Assembly: GCF_023278565.1 (NCBI RefSeq) | Contig: NC_064676.1 | Location: 7,254,001-7,318,000 of the forward strand | DNA length: 64,000 bases | Direction: 5' to 3' | Source: Colletotrichum lupini | Taxonomy: Eukaryota; Ascomycota; Sordariomycetes; Glomerellales; Glomerellaceae | Shown: positions 36,721-48,786 of the stretch, piece by piece | How positions within the stretch are numbered: the first letter of the stretch is position 1 | How the letters are laid out: each line of letters opens with the position of its first letter | Made by a program: the position numbers and the translations under genes | The notes under the pieces: model-generated | Database searches by the model: none | Seen by the model: only the letters and a program-made list of their open reading frames with translations | Told to the model about the DNA's origin: nothing

Positions 36721-37619
36721 ATCGCTTTTCGTCCAATTCATGCTTCAATGCTTTCGAAATACCTATTCAACAAGTCTCTTTACTCATCGCTCTTTGCCTC
36801 AGTGACCCAAGGTTCACATGCTTAAGTCCACCAGTCACACTACAAAGGTATTTACATTTTCTGCTCTAGCATGAATCCCAGCTCTCAAATGCACACCATT
36901 CTAGCCCTACTCTACGACTTCACATTCTTACTGGAATTCTTGGCTAACTCATCGTGTTCTAGATACCAAAATCGGATGACGTTCACCGTCTGAAGAGATA
37001 CGACGAGAGATACGACGATGCCTTCGTCGCATCTTCGGACGTATCGTCGCATCTCTAGGATTATCTCAGTCCCGTCTGAATGCAACTTCCGACGGACATC
37101 GCCATCTCGACATGTCGCCTGACCACTACCAAGGTATGCGCTGCCATTGAGGTTACAATCGCTCTTGCGAAATTGCAGTCTCCAAAGGCTTGCTCGAATC
37201 ATGGCCCATAAGAAAGGGTTGGAATGTGTTTGTTCAAAATCAGGTACGTTAACTACACATTCAAGTAGAACATTACTTGTCTGAGAACGAGCTGGCTGTC
37301 CAGTCTCTCTCTGATCATTCCTCTTATTGGTGTCATGAATGTTTGCTAACAATAGTCTTTGCCAGACCTCTCAAAAGAGCATGGAGACAATAGAGCCTCT
37401 GCTCTCTCTATTGGTTTGTCTTCTCAAGACACAGCTTGTTTTCAGCCAGAAGATGCCAAGTTGAAACCAACTGCTCGAATAAGTCTACGTTTCCACCAGC
37501 GGCTCCAGCTCTGAGCAGCCTTTCGGCACTTCTTAGCGTCCCAGGCATGCCTGAAGCCATCGAACAACCGACGTGGCATCAACGAGGTCGGGGCTTGCTA
37601 CCCTGGCCTCGCATTTGGG
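36721..37619. other. Decayed, repeat-rich region, no intact gene
   Basis: Contains more TGCTCGAA words (for example about 37184 and 37464) and short inverted words around 37010-37050 (ACGACGATG.., CGTCGCATC). No intact frame with a known domain. Confidence 0.3.
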
Positions 37620-38335
37620 GTGACGTGGGAGACCACGACCACCCCGCGTGCATCACGGTCCCTCATACCGGCGTTGGAGTCTCCGTGTCCGCCAAAAAAC
37701 CTCAGTCAGCTGTCTGCGATGTGGTACAGCGGACACGGCGAGTCCAACGCGGGAATCTCGTACATGAGAGGGCCGAATGGCGAATCGGGGCCTGCCATTT
37801 CCATCATTATGGCAGATAAGTACAGCGATATCGACGTCGACCGAGGTGACGATATCGTCTACTGCGGAAGCAATTCACTTGATAACACCTCGAGTAACAC
37901 TCCCGCCGATGACGGACCGCCCGTTCGGGGTAATGCAGAGACTTGTTCGAAAATGCTTCAAGAAACCTCAATGGGCAATTCGAGATTCTGCCCAAAAGAC
38001 CCCCTAACCGAAGTTGACGTTCCCTTCCGGGAGTCGATGGCATTAATCATGGCCCAGCGCCTTCAATCATCATGGCAGACAAGTACAGCGACATCGACGT
38101 CGACCGAGGTGACGGCATTATTTACTGCGGAAGCAATTCACTTGACAACACATCGAGCAACACTCCCGCCGATGGCGGACCGCCCGTTCGAGGCAACGCA
38201 GCCCTATTCAAGCCCACAGAGAAGAATATTAGACTTGTTCGAATATGCTCCAAGAACTCTGAGGGGGTGACTCGGAATCCTGTTCCAAAGTTGAACAGGA
38301 ACTGGCGTTCTCGAGCCCTCAGAAAACCATTCTGA
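37620..38335 (+). pseudogene. SRA/YDG-like domain fragments in tandem, probably decayed
   Basis: Two copies of a block reading (I/M)MADKYSDIDVDRGD.I.YCGSNS, then SSNTPAD.GPPVRGNA, start at 37807 and 38072, 265 bp apart and therefore in different frames. A stretch before copy one (YSGHGESNAGISYM...GPAISII) matches the part that precedes this motif in SRA/YDG domains, which bind hemimethylated or 5-methylcytosine DNA. The usual downstream SRA motifs (PVRVLR, RYDGLY) are only vaguely visible after copy two (VTRNPVPKLNRNWRS). A tandem partial duplication followed by frame decay fits best. A functional gene with unusual introns cannot be excluded. Confidence 0.45.
37804..38200 (+). repeat. Direct repeat of about 130 bp, spacing 265 bp
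   Basis: 37804-37935 and 38069-38200 are the same sequence with scattered substitutions, many at third positions (ATATCGACGTCGACCGAGGTGAC against ACATCGACG...). A shared GACTTGTTCGAA word follows each at different distances. Confidence 0.8.
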
Positions 38336-39640
38336 GGGTATTTCCACCAGCTACACCGGCAACTTCCCCCAGACGGGCTATTCTCATGTACTTCCTCTAA
38401 GAGGGCCGGTCCTGGCTTGCTCGAATACCAGAACAATCAAGATGCGCGCTCTTCCATTGTTCGAATAGCTATACCTAGCCCAGCTTCCGGGCGAGACTTT
38501 TGGCTCAAGATACGCCATCAAGAGAAAGTTGGAGATCATCAAGAGGTTTCCGCCCGAGGGACGATCCGGAAAACAACATCGCGTCTTCACTTCGCCCGTC
38601 AGGGATATTTCAGCTTACCTTCTCTTCTCGAACGACTCGACGTCGAGAACACCATCCACCCACGCTTCAATCAGTGCTCGAATGCGGAAATTTATTTTGC
38701 TCGAATGCTTGACAGCAGCATCAGTTCGACAACAACGCTTCTGATGCCGACACTCCTGACAGCAACATGAACGCCCGACGATTTGCAGAACAGCAACGAC
38801 CAGGTTGTCGGTGGTTATCTTCAAGATCTCCCTGACCTCGATGATCTTGACGCTCACCTTAGGGACCCTAGCTCATTTGCTTTCACGGGCGCCGAGCAGA
38901 GTATCAACTTCCACACGAGTTTCGAGGGGATGCCCCCAAACGGTCCGGCCGACCAAGGCTTGGGCCCGACAGCCCTCCCAGAAATTGAACAGGCCAACAA
39001 CAACAGCAATGACCTTGATTTTTAAGACGGAGTTACAAACGCTGCTCCTCCTCTCGTCTATGGGCCCGCCACTGGCCACACTGCCATGTGGATATTTTAC
39101 GCTGTCAAGCACAGCAGCAGCAGTCCACTAGCAACGCGTCTTACTGCCACGCTCCTGGACAAGACACGGCGAACATGAAAGAGATCATGAACAACTACGG
39201 TCTCACGGCTGACGATAAGGACATTTCTCGCACACGCCCAAGTCACTGACACTATCACAATGATCGCCCACCACGCTCAGCAAGCCCACCCCGGGCCTAT
39301 TACCGCTCGCGGTTATTTCGAATCAGCGACATCAAAACCAACCCTCGGGGCAATGCTGGCTGCAACTACCCCCCGCGTTTTCCGGAAGGCGATGTTTAGG
39401 GGGCGTTTGGGGTCCTGCAGAATTCCCTGGTTCCACAACCCTGCTCGAAAGCTTGTTCGAAAGCCTGCTTCAAGGCAATTTTCAACTTTGCTTTCAACAA
39501 CCCCCGCAGGCGGGCGGCATTTCACGGCGCTGGACGCTTTATTTTTCTTCGACTTTCGAATGTTAGCGGCGTCACTACTCGAATAAGTTAAATAGGAGTA
39601 TTGGAAGCCTCCATTTGCTACTGGGGGAGCATCCCAGATT
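38336..39640. other. Decayed region with many TGYTCGAA words, no intact gene
   Basis: Frames up to about 117 codons, mostly low-complexity Ser/Asn/Gln/Pro-rich. TGCTCGAA or TGTTCGAA is seen near 38417, 38456, 38674, 38700 and 39450. Composition is normal (CA and TG present), so this stretch was not RIP-mutated like its right neighbour. Confidence 0.35.
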
Positions 39641-39645
39641 ATGTC
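39641..39645. repeat. Left target-site duplication of the gypsy element (ATGTC)
   Basis: The right copy at 47003-47007 is GTGTC. The left copy is preceded by T, so the G to A change is in a TpG context, again RIP-type. Confidence 0.7.
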
Positions 39646-39855
39646 TATCAATAGGTATACGACACAGGGAAGAAGCTCACAGAGGCCAACTGCTATTAGG
39701 GTCTAAAAGAGGAATTACTAAAATCTGCCCTTCCCTCGAGGTATACTACTAGCGCTCTATATATACCTAAGCTGCTCCTTTATTACTTAGTCCCCCTTTT
39801 TATACCCCCCTAAGCTATCCCTTAACTAACGAAGCCTAACTAGCGAGGCCTAATA
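39646..39855 (-). repeat. 3' LTR of the gypsy element
   Basis: 210 bp, partner of 46793-47002. Its outer (left) end keeps GACACAGGG, CTCACAG and CCAACTGC, which read GATATAAGA, CTTATAG and CTAACTAC in the other LTR. Confidence 0.9.
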
Positions 39856-42800
39856 GGGTGCTCCCTCCCCTAGGCTTCGTCCTAAAACCCGCTTACGGTT
39901 CGTATACGCTACGTTAATCCCTTACCTAGGAAGTCCTTAAATATATAGTACGAGGGTAGGTATAAGTAGCGCCCGTTAGCCCGAGTATAGACCCCTTACT
40001 CCGGATAATAGCCCTATAATTCTATACCCGGGTTACTCCTACCTATAGGCCGTCCTTATAACTGCTAATACCTAGGTAGTCGTTACCCTACTTTTATTTA
40101 CTAATATTAACCCCCTTCTAAGCTACTATAATTCCGAATTCCTTTTCTCTTTTTTTTATCCGTAGTTATCCTTTTTATATATAGTCTCTTATTTTTATTA
40201 GTATCTACGCTACTCCCTCGTTATATAAATATTACGGCTAACGAATATCTCTTAGATCCCTATTTTCGTATACTCCCCGTGCCTAAGTAAGTCTCTTTTA
40301 AAGTCGTTCCGTAGTCGCTATTAACTCGTTTTAATATAACTATAGCCCCTAATCGTAGCGTCGCTATTATTAATAATAAAACGGTCGTTAGTGCTATAGG
40401 TACGCCTAGTAGCAGCCGCAGTAGTAGTCCGCTTAAAAAGCCTAATATCCCTTTTACTCGCCCTAACTTCGTATATATATCGCTACTTATATACTACTTA
40501 TACTAACCGTTATAGACTCTTATTAAGAAAAAGAAAAAAGCGAACGCTAAAAAGATCGGGGTCGGCTAGGTACGCCCGCTCCCCTACCCCGCTTACGTTA
40601 TATATAAAGCGCTCGATCCGAAAGCTAAGTATTATAATTAACTAGGTTAGTAATTTATAGCCCCTAGTTCGCTCTTTTATCTAATACTTTTTTAGGATCT
40701 AGCGTGCGTTATATTAAGTATACCGCGCAGAACTATTCTTATAAAAATATAATAAGTGCTTAGCGCTATCGCTACTCCGTCGCTTCTCCTAAATATTATA
40801 CTAATAATATCTTAGGTCCCTAAGTCCGTAGAATTTATAATACGAACCTTTTAAAGTACTGCACTTACCTTTAATAATAACGTCTATAATTTAGAGGTTT
40901 ATTACTCCGTTATCGCTCTATTATCGCTACTACTTAGGTCGCTAATATTATTCTATAGTTTTAGTAAACTTACTAAATCGCTACTAGTAATACGCAGAGG
41001 GCGCTTAAGCGCGCTAGTAAAAAGGCCCGCTCGACCCCCGTTATTAATAGCGACGATAATAAAATAGCTACGAGCTCCTCTTATACTACGTCTTCGTCCT
41101 ATAACGACGCTATAATCGTACTATTTCGTACTATCCGTAATAAAGTACGCCGCTCTAATAACATTCTAACTAGTATATAGTCGCCCCGCCTACGCTCCGT
41201 ATTCGTAGCTAATTATTTATAAATTCGCTAATAATCAGGAGATTATTTCTTCCGTAACGACCCCTAGGATAATAGCTAGGGCGGCCCTTTTATATATAAG
41301 GGCGGTCCTTTTATAAATAAGGGCAGTCCTTCTACGCGTTATAAGGATTAAAAGAACGGTTAGTAATTAGTACGTTTGCGCTACTTAATTATAACTATAT
41401 AGCCCCTTTTTTTTATTATTAGTAGCTAGTTCGCTACGTTATTAAGCTCCTTAAGAGCTAGGGCGCGCTACTTAATTAAAACTCGTTCTTTATATATACT
41501 AATTAACGCTACGTCTTTAATATACCTAGCTAGCTCTTACGTATTTTCGTTATTACTATATCCCTTCTACCGGATTAGGTATTATCGCCTCCTCTTCGGC
41601 CCTCTATATTATATAATATCTTCTACTTCGTAAAGTAGCTCCCTATTTATATCCCCAATAAGTAAGGGCTTCCGAGGGGCTTCTTTGCGGTATTAATACG
41701 GCTTGAGTAAGGATATATAAAATATATCGTATATTTTATACTACGTTAATATTTCTAGTTAATAAGCGACCCCCGCCGTTCTAATTATTAATTTAACTTC
41801 GAATAGGCCTAGATACTTATTAGCTAACTTCTAGCTAAGACGCTACCTCCTAATATTCTTTCCTAATAATAGTACCTAGTTGCCCACTTTATATAACATA
41901 TCTATCCTAGCTTTATTAGCTTATTATTTATATATCTCGCGTGCTTTTTATATAAAGGGTCGTAGAGCTTCTTAGTTAGCTTATAGTCGGGCCGTACGCT
42001 CCTTAGCTAAGATATTCTATATACCGTCTCGAGTCCCTATTAAGATCGACATAGGGTACGTAAATAGGAACCCGAGTAGGGCCTTAGTAGGCGCTTTACG
42101 GATTACTAAATACTAGGCGTTATTATATATAAACTTAGCTAAGTAAAGACGCTATGCCTAATCCGATTAGTCCTAAGTATAGAAATAATAAAAGTACTAC
42201 TCTAAGTATTAGTTCTACCGTTCTATCTAACTATCCGTTTACGGGTAGAACGTAGTACTAAAACGCCTCTTTATTACTAAAAAGTAGTAAAAATAAGTCT
42301 AAAACTTACTTATAAATAACGACCCCCTATTAGAGATAATCCTTTTAGGTATTCTAAACTTAGTAAAGATCTTTACGAATAGGAGGTCTACGAATCCCTA
42401 GGCTATAAGGGTCGTCCTTATAGTAATATAGACGCTATACTTCGTAAATCGGTTTATTACGACGAGTACCGCGTCATAGGGGCGCCTCCCGATTAGCGTA
42501 GTTAATACGGGTAAGCCTATAATAAAATCTAGCGATATCTCCTATTATAGCCTAACCGGGGTAGGTAGGGGGCGTAATAAGCTATACGGCTTATAATAAC
42601 GAGGCTTCGTCCGCTAGTATACTATATAAGTATTAATATAACTTTTTATATCCTTACTCACTCTATCTTAGTAATAATAGCGTTTTAGTAACGCTATTAT
42701 CCGCTTTATACTATAATATCCCGCTATGGGCGTATCGTAATATACTTTAATAACCTCCCTCCTTAGCCCCTTATATAGTAGTACGTAGGCGCGGCTACTA

Positions 42801-45800
42801 TAATATAATAGCCTTTTAGAGTTATATACCTAGCTCTATCGTTACTTCTTCTTAACTAAGTAAGGCCGTTAGTTCCTCTTAATCTACTACCTATTTTTTA
42901 TAAAAGCGTCTTTTTATTAAGCGGCCCGTAGTCGACTTATTATTAATAACCCCTCCTCGCTAAATACTATTTTAAGTACTCTTATTATATTAAAGTCTTA
43001 TAAAATAAGTAGCTCGCAATTTATAGTTCTAATAGCAGGCTTAAGTAGCTCTCTAAGTACTATATTATAACTCTAACGCCCTAGGCTCGTAGCCCCGTTA
43101 TACCTCTCGAGGTACTCCTCGGAGTTCCCTCGAGCTAGAGCTCCTAACCTCCTTCGCTTACTTCTCCGTACTACTACTAGTTCCGCTTCTAAAATACTTA
43201 TTATCCCTTTTACTTAGGAGCTACTCCCGCGGCTCGTCCTCGTATACCTTATTATTACGACTCTAAGGGGCTTTTATATATTTTTAGCTTTATAAAGGTC
43301 TTCTCTTATTTTCGATAGTAGCTCCTCTGCTTTACTATCGTTACTACCTTCGCCGTAATTAGGTCTTCGTAATAATCTATCCGCTAGGTTTTTTATACCC
43401 GGCTTAAACCTAATCTCGATATTAAACACTACGAGTTCGTTTAGCTAGCGTAGCTATCTCCTATTTAGTCTCTTTTTTATATCTAAGAACTATAAGTTAA
43501 AATAATCTATAAATACTACGACCTAATCTCAGCTATAAGCGAGGTAGTATTACTAGTTCCTTAGCGCGTTTATAATAGCTAGTAACTCCGCGTCTCTTAT
43601 ACTATAATAGCTCTCTATATCCGTTAATTTCCTTAACTTATAAGTAATTAGGTACTAATTACCCTTAAATAATTACGTAATTACTAAGCTAATAGCTCGA
43701 GCCGAAGCGTTTATTTATAACCGTATAGGTAGGGTAGGGTCGAAATATCGTAACATTAGCGCGTTAGTAAATATTACTAATAGCTTTTTAAACGACTCTA
43801 CGGCTAGTATTAGTAGCTCTAATTATCCCGGTTTTGCCTTCCTTAGTAAGTCTATTAGAGGTGCCGTTATCTTAATATAGTTATTAATAAATCTGTAATA
43901 GAACCCCGTAAATCTAAAGAACGTTTATATATTTTTAACGCTCCTTAGAAGTAGCTAATTCGCTATAGCTTCGGTGCGCGCGGGTTCTATTTTTATACCT
44001 TCGTTAGATATAATATACCCTAAGAATCCTATACGTAATATATAGAACTCGTATTTACCGCCGTTTAGATATAGGTTCTATTACCGTAATTTTTATAGTA
44101 CGCTACGTACGTGCTCTTTATATACTATATAGTCGTTACTATATATTAAGATATTATCTAAGTATACGATATAGACGGTATTAACTAGGCCGCTTAGAAC
44201 GTTATTAATATGCGCCTAGAAAGTCGCGGGCGCGTTAGTTAGCCCGAAAGGTATAACTAAGTACTTAAACTACTCGTATTTAGTGCGAAAAGCCGTTTTT
44301 TACTTATCGCCCTTAGCTATACGTATATAGTAATACGCGTTCTTAAAGTCTAGCTTCGTAAAAATAGAGGTATTAAATAGTCTATTTAGTATCTCTCTAA
44401 TTAGTAATAGCAGCGTTCTATCTTTTTATATAATCTTATTAATCGCTCTATAGTTAACGTAAAGTCGTAACTCTCCTCTTTTTTTAGGTATAAAGAGGAT
44501 AGGTACTCTTATTAGGCTTATAGAGGGGCGTATCTAGCCCCTAGCCTCTATTTTTATTAAATAGTTACGTAGGATCTCGAGCTTATAGTTCGATAGTAAG
44601 TAAATAGGTCCCTAGGAAATAGGCGCTGCGTTATTTAGCTTAATATAGTAGTCGTGCGGTGCTCTATTTAGTAGCGAAATAGCCTTCTTTTTTAAGAATA
44701 AGTTATTAAAATCTTAGTAACGTAGCTTCTAGTCCTCGGCTACGCTCGCTAGTACTACGTCGCTATTTATAGCTAGGTTAATTATAATATGCGCGAGTAT
44801 TACTAAAACTAAGTCGTTTAGTAGCCCCTTCTTTAGGGTGTCTAAGCGGATATATCGTTCGTAAATTAAATACCGCTACTTTTTTTATTTCTAACTAATT
44901 AGTAAGTCGATATCCTCTAGCTAAGGGAAACCGAGGATAAGCGTAGGTACTATAATATCGGCTATTACGAAGCGATATAGCTATATCTCTATTACGTAGT
45001 CGTTATTAGTAATTCGAAGCCGTAGGTAGTAGCTTCTTAACGTTTCTATCTATTTACCCTCGACGTTTACTAGTTACGGCGATAGGTAAATTCGTAAATT
45101 AGTATTAAAGCTATTAAGTAGCCCGATACTAACTACGTTCCCTTTTACTCCCGAATCGATAAGGGCGCTTAGCTTCTCCTATACGTAGTTTAGGCGTATA
45201 TAGGTCGGGACGTCTAAGCGCCGCCCTTATTAATTACTAACTACTTTTCTTATTAAGATAGTATTCGAGCTCGTTACTAGTCCGCGCTACTTAGCTAGGG
45301 CGAAGTCTAATTAATAACTAGCGGCCTTATACCCCTTTTAATTATATCTACGGTATATAACGCTTAGGTAACTATTAGTAAAGTACCCGGTTTTACTATA
45401 GTTATAGTACTACTAATATTACTCCCGTAGTTGCGGGTAATCCCTTATAATATAGCCAGTCTCTTTATAATTATAATACGTAATATCCTTACTAAGTAAG
45501 TTATAGCGTGTTCTTTACGTATTCGACTTATTAGCACCCCGGTATCTTCCTACTAGCTCGTTCGAGTTTAAATTAGAATATTACCTAGGGGACGTTCGTA
45601 GGCTCCTTATTAATAACGAGGATTATTTAATACGTCTTACTAGCGATACTAGCTATAAGTAAGTCTATAAAAGTTCTATTTACGATACTATTATGAGGCA
45701 TAGTTCGGGCCGTAGCTTACTTATTAGTATAGAGATCCTCTATTTCTTTATCGGGATATATTCTAATTCTATCTCGAGCTTATTAATGTGGCTAATAAAC

Positions 45801-46792
45801 TCGTCGACTTTCTCTTTTTAGCCTTGCGAGGCGCTATCTAGTCGTATACTCGCTACTATTCCTTAGCTAGCGGGATTAGATAGGTTATTTTATAAAAAGG
45901 TCTTTAGTTCCTCTTATATAACCTAGTCTATTATAAAACCGGGGGTTCTTCGGTAGTTAAAGATATAATATATTTAAGAGGTTTTTATACCGCCGCTTAG
46001 GTAGCTAACTATATATACTACTTTATCGCGGTCTATTTTTATCTATTAAGCCTATAGGTCGAAGCGATAATAATAATTAAAAAAGAAGCTCTATAAATCC
46101 TATACCGATTTATTAGCGTATAATAGGTTAAGGAGGGATAGCGGTCTAAATATAAACGTTCTACTTACGGCGCTTACTTAAGTCGGGAGGGAGTTAGTAA
46201 ATAGGGGCTTAGGTAGTACGAACTCGTCGCTTTATTATCGCTCGAGCGGCGCTTTAAGTACGGCTTTACTTATCGAACTATCCTTAGTCCGGGGGTTTAT
46301 ATTTCCGTTTATATCGAAGTTAATATTTAAGGCCGCTATAACTAAGACCGTAGCCCTTAGCGCAGGGGCTAGGCTATCCGAAGAGCTTTATAAATATTTT
46401 AAATCTACTCGTTTTTTATATAAGCGCTCTTCGTACGTTATAATAAGGATTTCTTTTTTTAATTATTGTTCTTATTCCTATAGTTCTATTAGCCTATCGC
46501 TTATCGTTCGGTTTAGGTATTAGTAAGTAAGGGTAAGAAGTTCGCTATTTTATTTAAAATTCGTTAATACTCCTAGTAATATAGTCTTTTTATATTACTA
46601 CTACGTTAATAGTTCTACCGCGCTTCGTTCTTATATCGTTTATTAGGGGGGAGGCGACTCTAGGGGGTCCGATAGAAAAGAGTCGTCTTCTTCTTATTAT
46701 TATAGCGCCGACTACGCTCTCTCGCTACGTCTCGTTCTTACTAGTATTTTAAGCTTCCGGCCTAGTCCCCTTCGTAAATAGAGATTTTAAAC

Positions 46793-47002
46793 TATTAATA
46801 AGTATACGATATAAGAAAGAAGCTTATAGAGGCTAACTACTATTAGGGTCTAAAAGAGGAATTACTAAAATCTGCCCTTCCCTCGAGGTATATTACTAGC
46901 GCTCTATATATACCTGAGCTGCTCCTTTGTTACTTGGTCCCCCTCTTTATACCCCCCTAAGCTATCCCTTAACCAACGAAGCCTGACCGGCGAGGCCTGA
47001 CA
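46793..47002 (-). repeat. 5' LTR of the gypsy element
   Basis: 210 bp ending GGCCTGACA (TGTCAGGCC in coding sense). Its outer (right) end keeps TG/CA (GAGCTGCTCC, TTACTTGGTC, CCTGACCGG), which are TA in the partner. Confidence 0.9.
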
Positions 47003-47007
47003 GTGTC
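47003..47007. repeat. Right target-site duplication of the gypsy element (GTGTC)
   Basis: Unmutated partner of ATGTC at 39641-39645. Confidence 0.7.
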
Positions 47008-47014
47008 GGGCGTT

Positions 47015-47730
47015 CGCATAGTCGCTCAGAAGGAGATGGCCCCTCTATATACTCGTCTATGCACTGGGGAGGGGAAAGGAGCCCCCGAGGGCATCAAGGG
47101 TGCAGTGTGGGAGAGTTATGCTCGAAATGACTGCTCGAATAGAAGAGAGCGCTAGAACGCTTCTCGTCAGGTCTCAAGATTAAGCACATCAGGATCCTCC
47201 CGGTGGACTCTTGATCCTTTAGGAGTGTTTAGGGCACTCCCGAGGGCATCAAGGGTGCCGTCTGGGAGGCCTGATGAATTCGACTCCGAAACATTGCTCG
47301 GAAAGTTGTTCGAAAATTTGTTCGAAAAATTGCTCGAATGAAGGGGGGCGCCGGACACCTCTCGCGAGGTTTTGAAGATTGGGCATCTTCATGGTCTCCT
47401 GCTCCTCTGTGCGATCATCTCGCACAGAAGGAGATGTTGCCCTAGTCAACTGAGCGCATCGTTGAGGTCCAAGGCACACCCGAGGGCATCAAGGGAGCGA
47501 TTTGGGAAATCTGCAAGTGTCTCGTCGACGATTGGCAGATTTGACGACGAGGACCTCCAAGGAAGAACTCGGGCGCAGACAGGCAGCAGGAAGGACCACC
47601 GCCGCTGCAAGTTCAAGTACTACCAGCGCAGACAAAGCCGGTCCAAGTACCGCAACGTATACCGTTGCAAGGGCTATCCCGGAAATCACGATTGCAAGAA
47701 CATGCTCTACAACCCTGTCGTTTGCACCCA
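47015..47730 (+). pseudogene. KH-domain-like fragments, tandemly repeated and broken
   Basis: The words CCCGAGGGCATCAAGGG at about 47084, 47239 and 47478 each translate as PEGIKGA(V/I)WE. The first and third copies are preceded by VAQKEM or LAQKEM. The third continues IVEVQGTPEGIKGAIWEICK and CLVDDWQ, which resembles the C-terminal half of a KH RNA-binding domain as found in fungal PCBP/Rnc1-type proteins. A later frame has MLYNPVV, also reminiscent of these proteins. Stops and frame changes separate the pieces, so no working protein is visible. Family assignment is from memory of the motif. Confidence 0.4.
47082..47495 (+). repeat. Three-copy direct repeat (CCCGAGGGCATCAAGGG units)
   Basis: Units start about 155 and 240 bp apart. 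Units one and two are each followed by TGCTCGAAT(A/G), then GGCGC or GCGCT, and CTCTCG or TTCTCG with an AGGT motif, showing that the whole 150-240 bp segment was duplicated and has since diverged. Confidence 0.65.
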
Positions 47731-47789
47731 GTCCGATGCAACAAACATGGCGTCGATTTCTCACTTCTTCAAACAAGAAACGCGCTAAG

Positions 47790-48786
47790 ACATATGACCC
47801 AGCCAAGAGGATTCCAAGAAGCGTGCCACGATCACTCACGTAGAAAGGAGGATATGGGACGGAATAGTCTTCTGCTGGAGTCAGGCAAGCATCATCTTTT
47901 GAGCTGATGTTCGAAAACATTCTCAATAGGAGGAGCCTGTCCCAGGATGATGTCGATGGTTATTTCACTACAAGCCGTCAATCTCACCATCGACATCATC
48001 CTCGGAATACTTGAAGTCTTCGTCATCGCTTGGAGTCTGGTGGTTATCGGCTAGGCTGAGGGCCGCCGCAACCCTGATGACATTCCCAAATTGAAGTTGC
48101 GGGGGTGAGGGTATCGACATGGACGTGGGGAGTGCTCGAACAATGGGAGACACAGGTTTGAGGGCATGGATATGGATGATGGTGAAGGGTCAAAGGGAAG
48201 GGGTTACGGAGGTGGGGGTATCGATGTGGATTTGGGAAGAGACCGAAGAGCAGCAAGTACGGGAGTGAGGGGATGAAGGAAGCGAAAGGGAGTGTTCAAA
48301 GAGTCGTCTGAGGTTTGGAGGTTTGGACATCAAGCAATATCTGAGCCGAGGCGCTCTCTCATGGTCGGCGAGCCTACTACTCAACGTTTCGAACACGGTG
48401 TCCGAGAGCAGAGGAGTTGGACTGCATAGCTCGAAAGAAACAGAAGGAATTCATGGTGGAGAGGACGATAGGGGGGATTAGCTCAAGACTACAGAGCGTA
48501 CTCATAGAGAACGGACAAAACGCCTTTCTCAATGATCAAGTCCGCAAGTCAGTGCATTTGTGAGAAAGGCCTTGGCGAGGAAAACCTATCAGAAGCCATA
48601 GACGCAGGCTGGACTCATTCTGGGTGTGTTTTGCACGTCTTCATCAATCGAAATCTGCTAGGTATATTCATGTATCGTGACACCGCCTCGCCGGGAATCA
48701 TTCAAACTTTGGTGGATGTAGTCCACCTTTCATCGTAGTTTCAAAGAACTTCACTTCCCAATCGCCATTTTCATCTCTGCATCAGT
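47790..48786. other. No recognisable gene; short G-rich near-repeats
   Basis: Around 48100-48245 two related GGGGGTGAGGGTATCGAC and GTGGGGGTATCGATG segments recur. Otherwise unremarkable DNA, ending in the 3' flank of the sorbosone dehydrogenase-like gene. Confidence 0.3.

Larger units (their letters stand above)
39646..47002 (-). mobile_element. Ty3/gypsy LTR retrotransposon, RIP-inactivated
   Basis: 7357 bp with 210-bp LTRs and a 5-bp target duplication. Read on the minus strand, a full reverse-transcriptase core is legible at about 44080-44380: FTKLDFKNAYYYIRIAKGD, then KTAFRT, PFGLTNAPATF and VYLDNILIYS. The last motif is YLDDILIYS with the second catalytic Asp changed to Asn by a G to A change. 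Gag and protease would lie at higher coordinates, RNase H and integrase at lower ones. A purine-rich AGGGGAGGGAG (minus strand, about 39860-39873) next to the left LTR serves as polypurine tract. No frame over 60 codons survives and CA/TG pairs are nearly absent except at the outermost bases. Confidence 0.93.

Noticed and set aside
39646..47002. Functional reverse transcriptase gene
   Set aside because: Numerous stops and a catalytic Asp to Asn change; the element is dead.
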